From: CAIRDP01 sp037138335
Lineage (GTDB): Bacteria > Bacteroidota > Bacteroidia > Bacteroidales > FEN-979
Assembly: GCA_037138335.1 (NCBI GenBank)
Contig: JBAXIO010000008.1
Coordinates: 1-64,000 of the forward strand
Length of the DNA stretch: 64,000 nt
Direction: 5' to 3'
Each line of letters starts with the position of its first letter. Within the stretch, counting starts at the first letter, position 1. The notes under the pieces were generated by a model that was given only the letters and a program-made list of their open reading frames with translations, searched no databases and was not told where the DNA came from. Below are positions 36,963 through 47,076 of this stretch, piece after piece. A program made the position numbers and the translations under genes.

Positions 36963-39731
36963 TCAGGATAATTCTGTTTGATTATTGAAATATTTGTGTA
37001 TCAGCTTCATTAATGAATCGCCTTCTATCGGCTTCGAAATATAATCATCGCATCCTGCATCCAGGGCTTTCTCCCTGTCGCCTAAAAGGCCAAATGCAGT
37101 TTGAGCTATGATTACGACTTCCTTATTGAACTGGCGTATTCTCATTGTAGCTTCATATCCGTTCATTTCGGGCATCCCGATATCCATTAATACAAGATCC
37201 GTATCAGGATGATTGCTGCAAAATTCCACAGCCTCCATACCTGTTTTTACCAGAAAAATTTCTTTGACCAATCCCTTCATTGATTTGGTAAGGAACATTA
37301 CTGAAGTTTCATCGTCTTCAGCAATTAAAACTTTCAGATTTTCAATTTTCACTGTACTTTCTTCGATATGCACATGAGCAGGGGCAATGCTTTGTTTTTG
37401 CAGACCGGCATTATACGGCAGGGTGAAAAAGAATGTAGAGCCTACCCCTTCTTTGCTTTCTACCCAGATATTCCCGCCAAGCATTTCCACATAAGCTTTT
37501 GTGATGGACAATCCCAGCCCGGCTCCCTGCAAGGCATGCTTATCGAAGATATCAGCCTGGATAAACCTTTCGAAAATGGCTTCCTGCCTGTCATGCGGGA
37601 TCCCGATGCCTGTATCCCTGACATAAAATTCCAGGAATGAACCTTTTTTATTGTACCCGAATTCTATTGAACCATGGTTGGTATATTTATTGGCATTTTT
37701 AACCAGGTTGGTAAGAATGGCATAGATCTTTTCGCGGTCTGTCTTTATGGTGGCTTCATTTGACGGCAGGCCATTTTTTAATGAAAACTGAATTTTCTTC
37801 CTGTCAAATTCCGGTCTGAAGAAATTATAGATGTATTCCATCTGGTGATTAATATCAGAGTCTTTAATATCAACTTCCATCAATCCCGATTCGATTTTTG
37901 AAATATCAACGATATCATTTATAATATTAAGCATACGGGCCCCGCTTTTCTCGATGATCCTTATATATTCCTGCTGATCTTCCCCGGTCAGGCCGGGTTC
38001 CTTCAACAAAGAGGCAAAGCCAAGGATCCCGTTCATGGGGGTACGAATTTCGTGGCTCATATTGGCAAGAAATGCCGATTTAAGCCGATCGCTTTCTTCA
38101 GCGCGCTCTTTAGCTTTGATCAGTTCAGCTTCCGCCTGTTTCCTTTCTGTGATATCCCTGATGGCTCCGTCTATATGGTGGGGATTCCCCTGGGCATCAT
38201 AAATTAATCTTGCGTTGATTGAAGCATTCCTGGTTACGCCTGATTTTGTCCGCAGAATAAGTTCATAATCCCTAAGTTCGCCATTTTTCAAAATTTCATT
38301 TATCAAAGTATCCCTGTCCCCGGGGCTTTTATACAATTTGTCGACTGAGAAGCCAAGAATTTCATCCCTGTTAAACTGTGAGAAATATTTTATGGAAGGG
38401 CTTATTTCTTGTACAATCCCCGAAAGGTCGGTTTGGTAAAAAACATCCTGGACATTTTCGAAGATATTTCGGTATTTTTCTTCGCTGACCCTGAGGGCAT
38501 CTTCGGCAAGTTTGCGCACATTATTAGAAAGTATCTGGGCAACGATTGATGCCACTGTGCTTGCAAAGGATTCCTCATCAGGATGCCAGATGCGCTTCTC
38601 ACCGGTATGTTCAAAACACACCACTCCATTTAACTTACCTTCAAGGGTTATACCTGCATCAAGCATTGAACTTATTCCTAATGGTTTAAGATACCCCTCT
38701 GCAAATTCACTTGTTCGCAGGTCAGTTTGTGCCTCATCGGCATTGATCCTGCTCTCTCTTTTGATAGCTTCAAAATACCTTGGATAATCATCGCTTTTTA
38801 AAAGTATTCCTGAGCTGTGGCGATTCGCTTCGGCCTCAAACAGGGAGCTGCATTGCAATGCAGCCTTATCTTCGGTGTATAGCCATACACTTGCGCGTGA
38901 TACCCTGATCGCTGATGCAACTTCTTCGGTAAGCCGATTCAATGACTGGGTCAGCGTACCGAAAGCAATAACCTCATCAAGGGCGATCCTGGCAATAGCA
39001 TTACGCTGAAGCCGGGTACGCCCCTGGCTTTGCAAAAGCGCCTCACCCGCAAGCTTCCGTTCAATGATATCATTTTTAAGTGATTTGTTTTTTGCCTGGA
39101 TTATCAGTAAAAAGAAAAAGGCAAGGAGAAGTAAAAACACTAATACACAGGATTGAAATACTTCAAGCCATAAAAAAGAATTCCAGGATTTTGCATTATA
39201 ATCCATTCCAAATACCGCATACGGTTTGCCGTTTGTATCATCTTTAATTGGAACCAGTACAGATACCCAAACCCCCCAGCGGTCTGAAACAGGACCGGCG
39301 ATCAGTGTCTTTCCGTTTGTCAATGGTACCAGATATTCAGGCATGGCTTCAGTATATTCCTGGCCGGGAGGAGAATAATCAGGGGAATTTTCGGCTTCAG
39401 AATCAGCATAGAAATATATTTTCCCTTTCTGTTCATTATAGAGGTAGGCAAACCTGACATTGGGATCGATCCTGATTATTGCTTTCAAGATCTTCTTGAT
39501 CAACGTATACTGGGGCTTCACTAAATCACCGGGTTTGGCTTCAAGCATTTTAAGGTCAGACTTTGGCAAAGTAGCTTCAATAGACCGTGCAATTTCCATT
39601 ACCTTGTCTGCTCTGTCGTTTTCAAACCTTTTCCAGGTATAATGCACATATATTACACCTAAGACCATTATAACAAGGAATAAAATTATTCCCGGAAGCG
39701 CTATACTATTATCTCTGATTTTCATCGACAT
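36963..39731 (-). CDS. Membrane hybrid histidine kinase with GAF and PAS domains
   Basis: A 922-residue kinase: TM1 (about 12-31), periplasmic sensor region (32-185; Cache-like, not assigned with certainty), TM2 (about 190-212), GAF domain (about 240-400), PAS (415-535), HisKA (NMSHEIRTPMNGILGF), GHKL ATPase (NLVKNANKYTN, DTGIGIP, GAGLGLS) and receiver (LMDIGMPEMNG, KPIEG). The catalytic half is strikingly similar to that of the PAS-PAS kinase at 33448-35733, so the two kinases are probably paralogues with swapped input modules. It is transcribed on its own, 76 nt from the FIST start. Confidence 0.9.
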   Translation of the reverse strand: MSMKIRDNSIALPGIILFLVIMVLGVIYVHYTWKRFENDRADKVMEIARSIEATLPKSDLKMLEAKPGDLVKPQYTLIKKILKAIIRIDPNVRFAYLYNEQKGKIYFYADSEAENSPDYSPPGQEYTEAMPEYLVPLTNGKTLIAGPVSDRWGVWVSVLVPIKDDTNGKPYAVFGMDYNAKSWNSFLWLEVFQSCVLVFLLLLAFFFLLIIQAKNKSLKNDIIERKLAGEALLQSQGRTRLQRNAIARIALDEVIAFGTLTQSLNRLTEEVASAIRVSRASVWLYTEDKAALQCSSLFEAEANRHSSGILLKSDDYPRYFEAIKRESRINADEAQTDLRTSEFAEGYLKPLGISSMLDAGITLEGKLNGVVCFEHTGEKRIWHPDEESFASTVASIVAQILSNNVRKLAEDALRVSEEKYRNIFENVQDVFYQTDLSGIVQEISPSIKYFSQFNRDEILGFSVDKLYKSPGDRDTLINEILKNGELRDYELILRTKSGVTRNASINARLIYDAQGNPHHIDGAIRDITERKQAEAELIKAKERAEESDRLKSAFLANMSHEIRTPMNGILGFASLLKEPGLTGEDQQEYIRIIEKSGARMLNIINDIVDISKIESGLMEVDIKDSDINHQMEYIYNFFRPEFDRKKIQFSLKNGLPSNEATIKTDREKIYAILTNLVKNANKYTNHGSIEFGYNKKGSFLEFYVRDTGIGIPHDRQEAIFERFIQADIFDKHALQGAGLGLSITKAYVEMLGGNIWVESKEGVGSTFFFTLPYNAGLQKQSIAPAHVHIEESTVKIENLKVLIAEDDETSVMFLTKSMKGLVKEIFLVKTGMEAVEFCSNHPDTDLVLMDIGMPEMNGYEATMRIRQFNKEVVIIAQTAFGLLGDREKALDAGCDDYISKPIEGDSLMKLIHKYFNNQTELS

Positions 39732-39826
39732 AAAAACTGAATGTTAAACAGGATGCGAATATAAAAAACACTTATCAATTACCTAACATTCTAGATAAAT
39801 ATTTTAAAAATTTTAAAAGGCCTGGA

Positions 39827-40909
39827 TTATTCGCCTTTGATCCTGAGAAGGAGAATATTCCTCCCTCCCTCATAGAAGTAATCAACGCTCCTGCATCTTC
39901 CCCTGATCAGTTTCAGCCCGATATCATCTTCGAGGGCATCTTCCTTAAGAGGATTAAAAGGAGGCCCGGCGCTATCGCATTTCAATTCCACATCTCCTTC
40001 TTTTTCCGAATAAGAAAGGCTGAGGCTGACATCCGAGAGGTCCTTTTGAAGCACCAGCAACTCTTCAGCAATATGCAATACGTATCCTGTGACCCTCCTG
40101 GTGAGCATATGTTTTTCACAAAACACCTCCATTTCGCCCTGCAAGCCATACAAATCATAATCACTGCTTGTAATATGGCAATTCAGGCTGCGTATCCTGT
40201 TGATGAATGCTTTTGTTTTTTCTTTCTGCGGATTATCAAAGATCTGCACGGGCGTGCCTTCTTCATAAATCAGCCCTTCGTCCATATAAAACACCCGGCT
40301 GGAAGTGTTCCTTGCAAATTCCATTTCATGTGTCACGATGATCATGGTCATCCCTTCCCTTGACAGGCGGCGTATCACAGCCAGGACCTCGCTGACCATG
40401 GTCGGGTCAAGGGCCGAGGTAGGTTCATCAAAGAGCAGTATTTCAGGTTCCATGGCCATGCACCGGGCAATAGCCACCCTTTGTTTTTGCCCGCCTGAGA
40501 GTTCATCGGGGTAACTGTATGCTTTTTCGGCAAGGCCCACTATCTTAAGAAGCTCAAAAGCTTTTTCATCGGCTTCTGCCCTTTTCTTTCCCAATAGTTT
40601 GACCGGGCCTATGGTCAGGTTTTCCAAAACCGTCAGATGTGCATATAAATTAAACGACTGAAAAACCATACCCATTTTCTGCCTTAGCTTTGGCACATCG
40701 GTATGTTTATCAAGCAGGGGAACATCATCAATAAAAATGCTTCCGCCGGTAGGGACCTCTAACAGGTTTAGGCAGCGGAGGAAAGTGCTTTTTCCTGTTC
40801 CTGACGGGCCTATAACAGAGATAACCTCTCCTTTACTGATATCCGTACTGATATCTTTAAGGACCACCAGTTCTCCAAAATGCTTTGAAAGGTTTCTTAC
40901 TTTGATCAT
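39827..40909 (-). CDS. Polar amino-acid ABC transporter ATPase fused to a GHKL-like domain
   Basis: A 360-residue protein. Residues 1-240 are a GlnQ/HisP-type ATPase: Walker A GPSGTGKSTFLR, Q loop VFQSFNLY, signature LSGGQKQRVAIAR, Walker B ILLFDEPTSALDP, switch VTHEM. Residues 250-360 are an extra domain with HIAEELLVLQ (in place of an N box), DSAGPPFNPL (G1-like) and GLKLIRGRCRSVDY ... GRNILLL, as in HATPase_c_2 anti-sigma-type kinases. The fusion may couple transport with signalling. It overlaps the binding-protein/permease gene by 4 nt. Confidence 0.85.
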   Translation of the reverse strand: MIKVRNLSKHFGELVVLKDISTDISKGEVISVIGPSGTGKSTFLRCLNLLEVPTGGSIFIDDVPLLDKHTDVPKLRQKMGMVFQSFNLYAHLTVLENLTIGPVKLLGKKRAEADEKAFELLKIVGLAEKAYSYPDELSGGQKQRVAIARCMAMEPEILLFDEPTSALDPTMVSEVLAVIRRLSREGMTMIIVTHEMEFARNTSSRVFYMDEGLIYEEGTPVQIFDNPQKEKTKAFINRIRSLNCHITSSDYDLYGLQGEMEVFCEKHMLTRRVTGYVLHIAEELLVLQKDLSDVSLSLSYSEKEGDVELKCDSAGPPFNPLKEDALEDDIGLKLIRGRCRSVDYFYEGGRNILLLRIKGE

Positions 40910-43194
40910 CGCTTTGCCTCCTCTGTTTGCCTGGTACGTTTTCTTTTAGGATCCACCGAAACCTCGATCAAACCAAGGGCCCAGGTAAATAACCATGCGA
41001 TGCACAAATACAATACAGCCACCATGATCAAAGGGAAAAACGCGTCAAACGTGCGGCTGCGGATAATATCGCTCGCCTTGGTAAGATCCTGCACTGCTAT
41101 ATACCCTACAATGGAGGTCATTTTGATGAGCGAGATAAATTCCCCTTTATATACCGGAAGGATATGGCGCAAAGCCTGGGGAAGGATAATGTAAGAGAAG
41201 GTCTGGATTTTCGAGAAGCCCCCTGCGATTGCAGCTTCCTTCTGCCCTTTATCTATGCTTTCAATGGAAGTCCTGAACATCTCCGATACATAAGCGCCGA
41301 AATTCAGGGAGAATGCAATTACGGCAACGACAAGAGGATTGATGTTCACCGAAGCAAAAACAACATAATATATGATCATCAGCAGAACCAATACAGGTGT
41401 ACCGCGTAATATTGAAATATACACACTGGCCGATCGTGAAAGGAACCTGCTTTTAGACATCCTCATGTAACATACCAATGAGCCGATGAGCGTTCCCAGT
41501 ATTGCTGCGAGGATTGAAATGAGCATGGTGACTTTTAACCCGTCAAGGATACTCAAATACCTTTTTTCGAGGATGATGTTGTTGTAAAAACTGTTTGAGA
41601 TGGATTTGAAAAAAGAGACATTGCCATTTTCATCTTCATTATATTCATCGGGTGTTCCTGCTCCCGAAAGGGTTTTACTTTCAATGTTAATCTTCTTTGC
41701 AATGACGCTGACGCCTGATTCATAATACGGGTCGGAAAAATCAATCTGTTTTTTGCGTTCATCGGTTATCATCAAAGAACTCATGATGATGTCAATCTTA
41801 TTTGTCGAGACCGATGCAAGCAGGCTCCCGAACTGCAGGTCGACCGGGACGAATTCCTTGTGGATATAGGCTGCAAACCTCTGTGCCAGTTCAATGTCAA
41901 AACCAATCAAACGGCCGTTTTTCATGACGGTGGAAGGCATCCCAAGATCACTTACAACACCAACTTTGAGCTGGCCATTGATGTTCGTGCTTGTAATCCC
42001 GGGCATTTCTTCCAGCCCTTTATCCATCCAGCGTTCGACCAGGTCCTTGTATACACCGTTCGACCTGATCTCTTTAAGAAAAGAGTTGAATTGTTTCCGC
42101 AGTTGATCGCTATCCTTGTCAAATCCGGCTCCGATGTTAACTGTAAATACGTTTTTAGCAAGGATCCCAAGCCCGGGGTTTTTATTGAAGATATCATTAA
42201 CGGATGACTGATCAGAGAATGCCACATCCACTTTATCAGAGTTCAGGCCAAAGAGAAGATCAGAGAGATTCGGATACTGAAAGATTGCTGCATTGGGAAA
42301 CTGTTTCGTTGCATAAGCATCGTGGACACTTCCAAGCAGCACCCCTATCCGCCTGTTTTTTATATCGGCAAGGGTTTTCATCCTGGATTCGGTTGTTGCT
42401 TTTTTCTTTTCACGGTTATCTTTTACCACCGCAGCAATACCGCTAGGATAGTAGCTTTGGGAGAACAGGACTTTCTTTGCCCTTTCCTCAGTGATAGAAA
42501 GGCCAGCGCCAATCATGTCGACCTTGCCGGAAATCAGGGCAGGGATCATGGCCCCGAATTCCATGTTGACTATCTCCAGGACTTTCCCTGATTTCTTAGC
42601 AATGTAGGAGGCATATTCGATATCGAATCCGACAACCTGCTTGCTGCTGTCGACATATGACATAGGTTCGCTCACAGCCGCCGTTCCAAATCGGAGTATT
42701 CCTTTTTCATTGGTAAATTTGATTTCAGGCATGGGGCCGGGGTTCCCCTTATCGGGGAACCAGCGTTTCTGCATCTCCTGGTATGTACCGTCTGATTTTA
42801 GCCGGGCGAGGACTTCGTCCATTGTTGATTTCAGCGCCATGTCCTCCGGGCGGACGGCAAATCCGTATTGATCATCAAACAGCAGTTCATCTAAAACAAT
42901 AAGGCCCCCATTTTTTGCCGCAATGTTTTTCAGAACGGGAAGGTCATAGACCGCTGCATCGGCTTTCCCGTCTTTAACAGCCAGGGAACAATCAAGCACA
43001 CTGTTGTAGTACTCGATTTTTGCATCAGGGAATTTCTTCATCACGAACCGGTCGGCAGCGGTTCCTGTGGGGACTGCAAAAGTCTTCCCTCCTTTCAGCA
43101 TCAGCAGGTTTGTAATCTGCACATCTTTTTTGTGGCCGCATCCGCAGATAAAAATGATCACAGATAAAACCAGAAATTTCAGGTAGTTGTTCAT
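40906..43194 (-). CDS. Fused amino-acid substrate-binding proteins and permease
   Basis: A 762-residue lipoprotein-type fusion. Signal/lipobox (VIIFICGCG), a half SBP_bac_3 domain (about 30-150), a full SBP_bac_3 domain (165-400; GFDIEYASYIAKKSGK, MIGAGLSITEERAKKV), a second one (405-515; GFDIELAQRFAAYI, MSSLMITDERKKQI), then a GlnP-type permease (550-745) with the EAA loop EAAIAGGFSKIQTFSYIILP. The ATPase gene overlaps by 4 nt. Binding domains fused directly to the permease occur in some Gram-positive bacteria; here a lipid anchor plus a membrane domain would place the receptors in the periplasm. Two and a half receptors suggest more than one substrate. Confidence 0.88.
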   Translation of the reverse strand: MNNYLKFLVLSVIIFICGCGHKKDVQITNLLMLKGGKTFAVPTGTAADRFVMKKFPDAKIEYYNSVLDCSLAVKDGKADAAVYDLPVLKNIAAKNGGLIVLDELLFDDQYGFAVRPEDMALKSTMDEVLARLKSDGTYQEMQKRWFPDKGNPGPMPEIKFTNEKGILRFGTAAVSEPMSYVDSSKQVVGFDIEYASYIAKKSGKVLEIVNMEFGAMIPALISGKVDMIGAGLSITEERAKKVLFSQSYYPSGIAAVVKDNREKKKATTESRMKTLADIKNRRIGVLLGSVHDAYATKQFPNAAIFQYPNLSDLLFGLNSDKVDVAFSDQSSVNDIFNKNPGLGILAKNVFTVNIGAGFDKDSDQLRKQFNSFLKEIRSNGVYKDLVERWMDKGLEEMPGITSTNINGQLKVGVVSDLGMPSTVMKNGRLIGFDIELAQRFAAYIHKEFVPVDLQFGSLLASVSTNKIDIIMSSLMITDERKKQIDFSDPYYESGVSVIAKKINIESKTLSGAGTPDEYNEDENGNVSFFKSISNSFYNNIILEKRYLSILDGLKVTMLISILAAILGTLIGSLVCYMRMSKSRFLSRSASVYISILRGTPVLVLLMIIYYVVFASVNINPLVVAVIAFSLNFGAYVSEMFRTSIESIDKGQKEAAIAGGFSKIQTFSYIILPQALRHILPVYKGEFISLIKMTSIVGYIAVQDLTKASDIIRSRTFDAFFPLIMVAVLYLCIAWLFTWALGLIEVSVDPKRKRTRQTEEAKR

Positions 43195-43211
43195 GGATAC
43201 TATGATGTGAT

Positions 43212-43643
43212 TTACTTTTTATCCAGGGTGCATTTTATCGCGAGCTTCCGGCAAACTGTTTGTATAACATCCACCGCTATATCTGTTGCTTGCTTTTCTG
43301 CATTGTCGGCATGAGCTGAGGCAACCGTGATCTGCGACAATGCGGCGGCAAGTGAATCAACCTGCATTGAAACTTTATAAGTCCCTGTTGTGAATTCCAC
43401 GAAACGTTTGGTATTATCCCTCTGGCTTATTTTAAATTTAGGATTGGTGGTCAGGGTATCAATCACCGCCCCGTAAACCTTAAATGTTTTTGCATCAACG
43501 ATAACTGTAGCGACATCGGTCGACCCTGAATGCATCGATTTTATTTTCCTGGCGATGGTTATAAACTGCGCGGATGAAGTAGAGGAAAAAACAAAAGAGC
43601 AGAGGATGATCAGGACAAGTGAATAGTGTTTTAGCGTTTTCAT
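43212..43643 (-). CDS. Small secreted protein of unknown function
   Basis: A 143-residue exported protein: signal peptide (MKTLKHYSLVLIILCSFVFSSTSSAQ), then a beta-rich half (DVATVIVDAKTFKVYGAVID, FVEFTTGTYKVSMQV) and a helical half with two Cys (CRKLAIKC). I do not recognise the family. It sits in the operon between the receiver gene (8 nt) and the transporter (17 nt), so it may help ligand sensing or transport. Confidence 0.65.
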   Translation of the reverse strand: MKTLKHYSLVLIILCSFVFSSTSSAQFITIARKIKSMHSGSTDVATVIVDAKTFKVYGAVIDTLTTNPKFKISQRDNTKRFVEFTTGTYKVSMQVDSLAAALSQITVASAHADNAEKQATDIAVDVIQTVCRKLAIKCTLDKK

Positions 43644-43651
43644 GGCGCAGG

Positions 43652-44038
43652 TTAATTAAGTTCCCTGATCAGTGAAGCGATCTTTTCGAAAGCAGTCTCA
43701 TCCTTTACTACATATTGCTCGGCGCCACTCTGAATGGTTTGAAGCGCAATGGCATAACGTTCCTGGCTCGACAGCATGAGAACATGCATCCCCGGGTAAT
43801 GTTTCTTGATCACCTGCAATATCTCCATGCCGTTAGCTGCCTCTTTCTGAACGCTGTTAAGGTAATAATCGAGGATGATGACATCCGGGTTTTCGGAGAG
43901 ATGATTCAGGCATTCTTCGCCTGTGTTGAAAATACGGATATCATTCAGGGTTTTACGTGTGAGATAATCTTTAAGCGCTTCAGTAAGCATTGTATCATCA
44001 TCCACAATGAAAATTTTCTTAGGCATATCCAGGTCCAT
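43652..44038 (-). CDS. Single-domain response regulator (REC only)
   Basis: A CheY-like receiver of 128 residues: FIVDDDTML acidic pair, phospho-Asp in VIILDYYLNS, Ser in MLSSQERY, Lys in VVKDET. The loop after the phosphorylation site is longer than usual (NSVQKEAANG). There is no output domain. It starts 48 nt after the large TPR-hybrid kinase, which has an Hpt domain, so it is a plausible end point of that phosphorelay. Confidence 0.9.
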   Translation of the reverse strand: MDLDMPKKIFIVDDDTMLTEALKDYLTRKTLNDIRIFNTGEECLNHLSENPDVIILDYYLNSVQKEAANGMEILQVIKKHYPGMHVLMLSSQERYAIALQTIQSGAEQYVVKDETAFEKIASLIRELN

Positions 44039-44086
44039 AGCTTATATTTTTTGTAAAAATAATGAATATCGGAAGATCGCCACCTT

Positions 44087-47017
44087 TTATGTTAATTCAA
44101 TGATCGCACGTTCAACATCCCCAAGCAGGATTTTAAGTTCTGTATGCAATGTGGCTGGTTTTAATTTACTTCTGCATTTCTGTTCCAGCAGGAGTGACAG
44201 CCTGCCTGTGTTCTTCATACCCATCATGATAAATTTAGTCTTAAAACCGTGAAGCTGATTCGCTGCCTCCTCAAAATCATCCGCGTCAATGGCTGCATTT
44301 ACTCTTTCTAGCAGTACCGGGGCTGATTGTAAAAACATGCTGACATACTTTTGCATTTTTTTCACGTCCCCTTCGCAGAAGGTTTTGAGGTACGACATAT
44401 CAGTTACCTTCCCCTGTTCAGGCGGCACTGTTTCCCCGGCTTCAACTGAATTCTCCATCGTTCTCACTTTAATATCCAATACTTCAGCAAGGCCAAGGAT
44501 CAGCTGGGAAGAGCTGAACGGTTTGGGAATATATGAGTTCATACCGGCCTGCCTGCATTTATCCAGGTCGGTTCTCAGCACACTTGCCGTCAGAGCAATG
44601 ATCGGAATATCTTTTTTTGGTGAATTAAAGTTCGTGCGGATGAACCTGGTGGCCTCAAAACCATTCATTTCAGGCATCTGAACATCCATTAATATCACGT
44701 CAAAGTCTTTCGCTTTAAGTAACTCAATTGCTTCATTCCCGTTGGATGCGGTTTCTATTTCAACGTAAGCTTTTGATCTCAGCGTATCCTCGGCAACTAT
44801 CCTGTTATACTCGTTATCATCGGCAATCAAAATTTTCAATCCGTCGAGGATGTGCCCGTCAAAGTGTGCATGAGCATTCAGTTGTTTATGCAATCTCTCC
44901 CCTGAACCTTCTTCAAAATTGAGTATAAATGAGAACGTGGTACCTGCTCCTTCTTCACTCTCTATCTGGATTTCCCCTCCATACAATTCCACCAGCTGCC
45001 TGCTGATGCTCAACCCCAGTCCGGTACCTCCATACTTCCTGGTGTCCGATGAATTGGCTTGTTTAAAACTTTCAAAGACTGTTTCAAGTTTATCTTTCGG
45101 TATCCCTATGCCTGTATCGATGACTGAAAACCTGAGATTAAGCGTAGCAGACGGGTCACCGGAAATTGATTCAACCTTGATCTCGACACTTCCTTTTTCA
45201 GTGAATTTAATAGCATTTCCTGCAAGGTTCAGAATGATCTGGTTCAGACGAACAGGATCGCCTATAAGCACATCGGGAATGCTGTCACTGATATCACCCA
45301 GCAAATGCAATCCTTTTTCCTCGGCTTTATGTTGCATGGTTTCTACTACCTGTTCAATTGTTTGGCGGAGGGAGAAGTCTGTTTTCTCAAGTTCCATTTT
45401 TCCGGACTCAATTTTAGACAGGTCCAGGATGTCGTTAATGATGTGCAGCAGGACATCGGAGGATTTTTTTATCCCTTCCAGGTATTGCTTCTGGTCGGCC
45501 CGGGGATTTTTGTCGATTAACAGGTTCGTCATTCCCATCACGGCATTCATCGGAGTGCGGATCTCATGACTCATGTTGGCAAGGAATTGCTGTTTGAACC
45601 TTTCGCTTTGCTCGGCACGTTCCTTTTGTTCCAGGATTTCCTTTTGAGCGGCTTGCAACCGCTGATTGGATTTACGCTGGTTGTTGTAATTTTTAAATAC
45701 GAAGAACAGTAAAAATGCAACCAGGGCCATGCCGATGAAACCTGCCCATGTAAATGTCTTTTGCTTCTGCAGGCGGAGCTGGTTCAGGTTGTTTTCAACT
45801 GCATGCCTCAAACTGTCGGTTGCCTGCTTTTTATCGAATTCATATTTCATCGAGAGTTGGGTGAGCTTTTTCTCCCGGTCGGCATTTAAAATCGAATCAC
45901 TGATGATGTTATATTGCTTCAGGTTTTCAAGAGCTCCCTTGTAATCGCCGAGCTGCTCCAGGGCACGGCTCCTCGAAATATAGGTATCCTGCAGGTAATA
46001 AAGATCTCCCAGCTCCTTCTGGATTGCTATTGAACTGTCGGCATATGTCATGCATACTTTTACTGCGGCCTTTTTATTCCCGGAAAAAAGCTTATTCAAT
46101 ACGGTTGTATTGCGGTCGGTTGCGATCATGAAATAAGTGTAAGCGATCACCCCGAAATTATAAGCAATACTTCTTCTCTCATTTAACTCTTTCTGAATCC
46201 TCAGCGCTTTAAAGAGATATTCAAGCGCCTTAAGGTACTCGGTTTGCTGCCGGTACATATCTCCTACGTCTTCCAACTCTGCAGCCAGTGATATTTGATC
46301 TCCTGCAGCTTCATACATTTTAATGGATTCTTCACAATACTGATGGGCTCTTTTAAAATCTTTCATTAACCGGTAAATAAAACCGATGGCATTTAAGGCC
46401 CTGCTGCATCCCGGATTATTTCCAATAGACTGGTTTATTTTCAGTGCCTGGTTGAATATTTCCAATGCTTTAGGATAGTCTGATTGCTTTTGATAGATCT
46501 CGCCAATATTAAACATGATTTTTTGCATGCCATTCTTATTCCCTTCTTCCTTTGCGATGTTTAATGCCCTTTGGTAATAGTCCAAAGCTTTCTTATAATC
46601 CGACAACCTGGAGTAAAATAATCCAAGGCGGTTCAGGCTTTTTGCGATCCTGGTATTATCATGGATTTCTTCACTGATCTTCAATGATTTCAAGTAACAG
46701 TCTATCGCACCTGTATAATTGGTTTTGCCATAAAAGTAACTCATGCCAAGAACAACATTTGCATCAGCAACACCTGGTTGCCAGTGAAGTTTTTGGGCAA
46801 GCGACAAAGCTTGTAATGCGTAACTGATCCCTTCGTCGGCATTGATTTCTCTGACTGTAAGGCTCAGTTCGTTCAGTAGCTTAACTTTATTCGTATCTTC
46901 CTTTGATCTTGCGAATTGCCGGAGCAGGGAATCAATTCGGGCCTGACCCTGCTTTTGGGAGAAAGCGTGAATTGCAATCATCGTAATTGCAATGAAAAGG
47001 ATTGCTGTTTTTTTCAT
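44087..47017 (-). CDS. Hybrid histidine kinase: TPR - HisKA - HATPase - REC - Hpt
   Basis: A 976-residue kinase. Signal peptide (to AFSQ), eight or so TPR repeats in the periplasm (about 25-400; GDYKKALDYYQRALNIA type), one TM helix (about 425-445), coiled coil, HisKA (NMSHEIRTPMNAVMGM), GHKL ATPase (NLAGNAIKFTEKG, DTGIGIP, GTGLGLS), receiver (LMDVQMPEMNG, KPFS) and C-terminal Hpt (LHGFKTKF, His). All phosphorelay modules are in one chain. It heads an operon with a receiver, a secreted protein and the fused amino-acid transporter, which suggests that it senses or controls the nutrient that the transporter brings in. Confidence 0.92.
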   Translation of the reverse strand: MKKTAILFIAITMIAIHAFSQKQGQARIDSLLRQFARSKEDTNKVKLLNELSLTVREINADEGISYALQALSLAQKLHWQPGVADANVVLGMSYFYGKTNYTGAIDCYLKSLKISEEIHDNTRIAKSLNRLGLFYSRLSDYKKALDYYQRALNIAKEEGNKNGMQKIMFNIGEIYQKQSDYPKALEIFNQALKINQSIGNNPGCSRALNAIGFIYRLMKDFKRAHQYCEESIKMYEAAGDQISLAAELEDVGDMYRQQTEYLKALEYLFKALRIQKELNERRSIAYNFGVIAYTYFMIATDRNTTVLNKLFSGNKKAAVKVCMTYADSSIAIQKELGDLYYLQDTYISRSRALEQLGDYKGALENLKQYNIISDSILNADREKKLTQLSMKYEFDKKQATDSLRHAVENNLNQLRLQKQKTFTWAGFIGMALVAFLLFFVFKNYNNQRKSNQRLQAAQKEILEQKERAEQSERFKQQFLANMSHEIRTPMNAVMGMTNLLIDKNPRADQKQYLEGIKKSSDVLLHIINDILDLSKIESGKMELEKTDFSLRQTIEQVVETMQHKAEEKGLHLLGDISDSIPDVLIGDPVRLNQIILNLAGNAIKFTEKGSVEIKVESISGDPSATLNLRFSVIDTGIGIPKDKLETVFESFKQANSSDTRKYGGTGLGLSISRQLVELYGGEIQIESEEGAGTTFSFILNFEEGSGERLHKQLNAHAHFDGHILDGLKILIADDNEYNRIVAEDTLRSKAYVEIETASNGNEAIELLKAKDFDVILMDVQMPEMNGFEATRFIRTNFNSPKKDIPIIALTASVLRTDLDKCRQAGMNSYIPKPFSSSQLILGLAEVLDIKVRTMENSVEAGETVPPEQGKVTDMSYLKTFCEGDVKKMQKYVSMFLQSAPVLLERVNAAIDADDFEEAANQLHGFKTKFIMMGMKNTGRLSLLLEQKCRSKLKPATLHTELKILLGDVERAIIELT

Positions 47018-47076
47018 TTTTCAGAATGCTGGATTAGTTCATTCAAATCAGGAAACTGCCTTTGATGTCATGGGGT

